From Pseudomonas sp. P8_229 (lineage in GTDB: Bacteria > Pseudomonadota > Gammaproteobacteria > Pseudomonadales > Pseudomonadaceae): DNA of 64,000 nucleotides. The DNA lies in contig NZ_CP125378.1 in the NCBI RefSeq assembly GCF_034008635.1, positions 276,501-340,500 on the forward strand, read 5' to 3'. The notes beneath the pieces were generated by a model. The model was not told where the DNA came from and ran no database searches. It saw nothing but the letters and a program-made list of their open reading frames with translations. Position numbers and translations under genes: made by a program. Of the stretch, positions 61,371 through 64,000 are shown one piece after another (positions within the stretch are counted from its first letter, which is position 1; the number at the start of each line of letters is the position of its first letter).

Positions 61371-61592
61371 ATGGCCGAGCAATATTCCCTTCCAGACATT
61401 TTGGCCAGGCTGTACGAAAACCAACTGGCGATTGAAGCAGCGCTGATGGAGCTTGTGCTGCTGGAGGAGCAGCGCGGGTCATCTGAAGCTTGTGACAATG
61501 CACGTGGCGCACTTGAAAGGATTGGTGAGAACGCTGGGCATATCAAACAGGGGATCGCGAGGCTGGGGAGAAGTGCAGGCACTTCCGAATGA
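61371..61592 (+). CDS. Small acidic helical protein (73 aa)
   Basis: From ATG 61371 (GGAG nearby): MAEQYSLPDILARLYENQLA, then IEAALMELVLLEEQRGSSEACDNARGAL. An acidic all-helical protein. It starts 101 bp after the XRE gene in the same direction. I recall similar short proteins in Pseudomonas islands without function. The frame extends upstream to 61251, but that part reads as shadow sequence. Confidence 0.55.
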   Translation: MAEQYSLPDILARLYENQLAIEAALMELVLLEEQRGSSEACDNARGALERIGENAGHIKQGIARLGRSAGTSE

Positions 61593-61784
61593 GCATTTTT
61601 TTGCTCAAGGATGGAAGCGCGGAGCAAGAGCGCTGCACCGTATTTCTCCCCAAACGGCCCCATTTACTACGAACCCCAGTTTCATCTAATCGATCACCAA
61701 CCTGAGTTTTTAGCGTAGCGACCAAGGATCTAATGGTAACCACACAACTCTTTTTGAATCGTAGCTCTTCGATCTCTCGCTAAT

Positions 61785-62657
61785 TTAAACCACTCTCTCC
61801 CCCATCTGAAACAGCGCCGCCTCAACCTCACGCAATGAACTGAAGCGGCTTTTTTTACCTGCCAGCACCTGAGCATGATGTAGCAACCAGTTAGCTCGCA
61901 CGTTCCATTTGTAGTGTTCATAGGGATTGGTCGCGTGGGTCGTAAACACTGAAGGCGCAGGATTACGAAGTTTCCGTGATTTTCCGTTACCTGGGAGACA
62001 TAGAAAGCGAAGGTGCTCATGTATCTGGTTTTGCGGCTTACCTTCAATAACCGTCCACCATTTCAGGGCCAACCAAGCTAACGCCGCAGCGACCCTGCTG
62101 TCATAGATGATGAAATCATCTATGAGGAGCGAGTATATCTTCGTCATCCCGGAGTTAAAGCGCAACGCGGCAACCCCGCTGACATCTTCTCCTAGGGCAT
62201 GATCCTTCACTACATTTTGAAGGACGGAGAACAAATTCACGTAATTTTGAGCCAGCCAGTGCTTGTTACCACCATGTCTAGTTCTCGTATAAACGCCGCC
62301 CCAGTGGAGCGTGGCTGCCACTGCCCCAGCAAGCGCGCTGCTCGACGCGGGTGCCTCAGCGTACGCAGTTCGTAATGCCTTCTGGATAATCTCAAGTACT
62401 TCCGAATTGGCGGCCAACGTACTGTTTGCCACTAAGGTAGGCACCGTTGGGTGCATGTAGGGATAACTGCCATCAGGATTCGGTCGGCCAGACACCTCCC
62501 TCGGTGGCCACCTGTATGCGTTCAATGCGTCATACAACGCTGGATATTGCCTGTGATATCCCGTGATCGAAAAATGAATAGGGCACCCCCTCAATCGCTG
62601 GGATAGCCATTTGCAAAATCGCGCAACGTCACCTTGCAGATAATCGCTTCGTCTCAA
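61785..62657 (-). CDS. Hypothetical protein (290 aa)
   Basis: A soluble protein. The most distinctive segments are HFSITGYHRQYPALYDALNAYRWPPREVSG, TRTRHGGNKHWLAQNYVNLFSVLQNV, SLLIDDFIIYDSRVAAALAWLALKWW and LRFLCLPGNGKSRKLRNPAPS. The IIYDSRVAAAL motif resembles segments of base-excision glycosylase-like or DUF helical proteins, but no catalytic motif can be named. It is divergent from the large ATPase gene at 62880, separated by about 220 bp; accessory-island context only. Confidence 0.6.
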   Translation of the reverse strand: MRRSDYLQGDVARFCKWLSQRLRGCPIHFSITGYHRQYPALYDALNAYRWPPREVSGRPNPDGSYPYMHPTVPTLVANSTLAANSEVLEIIQKALRTAYAEAPASSSALAGAVAATLHWGGVYTRTRHGGNKHWLAQNYVNLFSVLQNVVKDHALGEDVSGVAALRFNSGMTKIYSLLIDDFIIYDSRVAAALAWLALKWWTVIEGKPQNQIHEHLRFLCLPGNGKSRKLRNPAPSVFTTHATNPYEHYKWNVRANWLLHHAQVLAGKKSRFSSLREVEAALFQMGERVV

Positions 62658-62879
62658 GTCAGCCTCGCTAGGGCATTGTGAGAATTTTTGGAAATTAATT
62701 TAAGAGAATGGAGTATCCGAGAAGTCATCATCACTGAACAAGCTAGACTCACAACTTATGTGGATTAGGTTCGATCACAGCGCGAACTACTCACCATGCT
62801 TTTGCTGGTCACCTACATAGAAACCAGAGCGAAACCAAAAGCTTAGAGCTGGACGGTATCGCATGGAAATGGAGGTTTC

Positions 62880-64000
62880 ATGTCAGTTCTGCAGGAAGTG
62901 TTGATGTGGTCGAAAAGTTTGCCCGCTTGGCAAGGGGACTGTGTGAGACGCTTGCTGAGGCAGGACTCTTTGACCCCACAGGACTTTGAGGATGTGCTCG
63001 CCCTGCTCAAGGCAGCTCATGGAATCACCGACCCGCAGGGACGTATCGCCTCCCCACTGAATGAGGATCAGATTCCCGCTGCAATAAAACCAACAACTCA
63101 CATCGAACTGCTTGCAGTCAAAAATCTTGTGAACGTCAACGCGATTGCGCCAGAACACAGCCTGGCATTCGCGCCGCAGGGGCTGACTGTAATTTACGGA
63201 GGGAATGGCTCTGGCAAATCAGGGTACTCCCGAGTTTTGAAACGAGCATGTCGAGCGCGGGATCAGTCAGAAACAATCTACCCGAATGCCAATCATCCCC
63301 TACCAGTGGATGCCAATGCCCGGGCCAGCTTTAGCATTAGCGTGAATGGTGTCGGTATCGATGTGCTGTGGACGGATAACCAGCCTGCGCCGCCGGAACT
63401 CTCCAGCCTTTCAATTTTTGACTCCCGCTGTGCAAATGCATACCTGGTAAACGAAGCCGACTACTCTTATGTCCCTCACGGTCTGGATGTTTTTGAACGA
63501 CTCGCCGTGCTCCAGCAACAGTTAAAAACGGCGATTGAGCAGGAGCAGAAAGAGTACTCCGTTGACCTCACTGCCTTCTCCCCGATGCAAGGCAAGACTG
63601 AAGTTGGAAGGATGATTGCCGCTCTCTCCGCCAAGACCAATCCAGATACTGTTCAAACGCTCGGCACCCTTTCAGAAGACGAGCTCACCCAGCACACGAC
63701 CATTGGCAAGAGCCTCCAGGAAAATAATCCCAAAGAAAAGGCCAACCAGTTGAGGCGACTGGCACAACGTATATCTGTAGTTGCCGGCACCGCCTTGAAC
63801 AAATCGCCACAGGTTGACCAGGACGTTGAACAAGGCCTCAAGCAATCGGTTAAGGACTATCTACTAGCAAAATCGGCGGCGGAACTCGCCGCGAATAAAT
63901 TCAAAGAACAGCAAAACCTACTACCAGGCACTGGTGGTGATGCCTGGCGGGAGCTTTTCGACGCAGCCCGTAAATTCGCTCTCGAATCCCACCCAGGTCA
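62880..64000 (+). CDS. AAA/SMC-type ATPase (3' end outside window), candidate defence gene
   Basis: From ATG 62880 (GGAGG four bases upstream) the frame is open to the window edge, giving 373 residues. An N-terminal domain (VLMWSKSLPAWQGDCVRRLLRQ, LTPQDFEDVLALLKAAHGI) precedes a Walker A in VIYGGNGSGKSGYSRVLKRACRARDQSE and LSIFDSRCANAYL. A coiled-coil-like stretch begins after about residue 215. This is the start of a large RecF/SMC-like AAA ATPase in the style of RloC-type anticodon nucleases and other defence ATPases. Walker B and any C-terminal effector lie beyond the window, so its function cannot be fixed. Confidence 0.82.
   Translation, partial: MSVLQEVLMWSKSLPAWQGDCVRRLLRQDSLTPQDFEDVLALLKAAHGITDPQGRIASPLNEDQIPAAIKPTTHIELLAVKNLVNVNAIAPEHSLAFAPQGLTVIYGGNGSGKSGYSRVLKRACRARDQSETIYPNANHPLPVDANARASFSISVNGVGIDVLWTDNQPAPPELSSLSIFDSRCANAYLVNEADYSYVPHGLDVFERLAVLQQQLKTAIEQEQKEYSVDLTAFSPMQGKTEVGRMIAALSAKTNPDTVQTLGTLSEDELTQHTTIGKSLQENNPKEKANQLRRLAQRISVVAGTALNKSPQVDQDVEQGLKQSVKDYLLAKSAAELAANKFKEQQNLLPGTGGDAWRELFDAARKFALESHPG

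Overview
The window reads as a Pseudomonas chromosome of the fluorescens type. The first 9.9 kb is compact, GC-rich core sequence: nadK, a DUF1853 gene, an ArsB-type exporter, an FMN reductase, a LysR regulator, a lysine decarboxylase close to my memory of P. aeruginosa LdcA, and dnaQ. It carries the GC-rich REP-like hairpins usual in this group. At about 9.95 kb, just upstream of dnaQ, where pseudomonads normally have rnhA, the sequence changes to a more AT-rich accessory region that runs to the end of the window (54 kb). No tRNA or rRNA gene was recognised.

Layout of the accessory region. (1) 10.0-15.3 kb: a tightly coupled operon of three different tyrosine recombinases and a small coiled-coil protein, the likely integration module of the island. 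(2) 15.6-21.0 kb: an exported protein, an XRE regulator with paired palindromic operators, a membrane protein, three unknown genes and a ParA-like ATPase with an N-terminal HTH-like segment. (3) 21.1-29.1 kb: a histidine kinase and response regulator facing away from a complete type II CBASS operon (patatin phospholipase CapV, DncV-like CD-NTase, Cap2 E1/E2 ligase, Cap3 JAMM protease) and a small membrane protein. (4) 29.5-32.0 kb: an ImmA/IrrE peptidase, zinc-ribbon and membrane-anchored protein operon plus small unknown genes. (5) 32.4-38.9 kb: three RHS/YD-repeat proteins with Sec signal peptides and a DUF4279 probable immunity protein. (6) 39.1-49.2 kb: a complete type II secretion operon in the order gspE-F-G-H-I-J-K-L-M-N/C-D, divergent from the RHS genes, with a lipoprotein secretin. 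(7) 49.5-64 kb: XRE regulators, a second copy of the paired palindromes, an MbcA/ParS-like fragment, a metallophosphoesterase-STAND-like NTPase, a deletion-derivative IS3 element, duplicated small genes, an exported SH3-like protein and, at the right edge, a large AAA/SMC-type ATPase.

Working interpretation: a recombinase-driven mobile island carrying anti-phage systems (CBASS certain; the phosphoesterase-STAND protein, the ImmA operon and the edge ATPase are candidates) and an offensive locus. The most unusual feature is the offensive locus. Sec-exported RHS proteins, split into N- and C-terminal polypeptides at a conserved point and with a toxin-like tail and immunity gene, sit head-to-head with a whole T2SS operon. 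This suggests a dedicated two-step (Sec then T2SS) export route for RHS toxins. That is inference and is not shown by the sequence alone.
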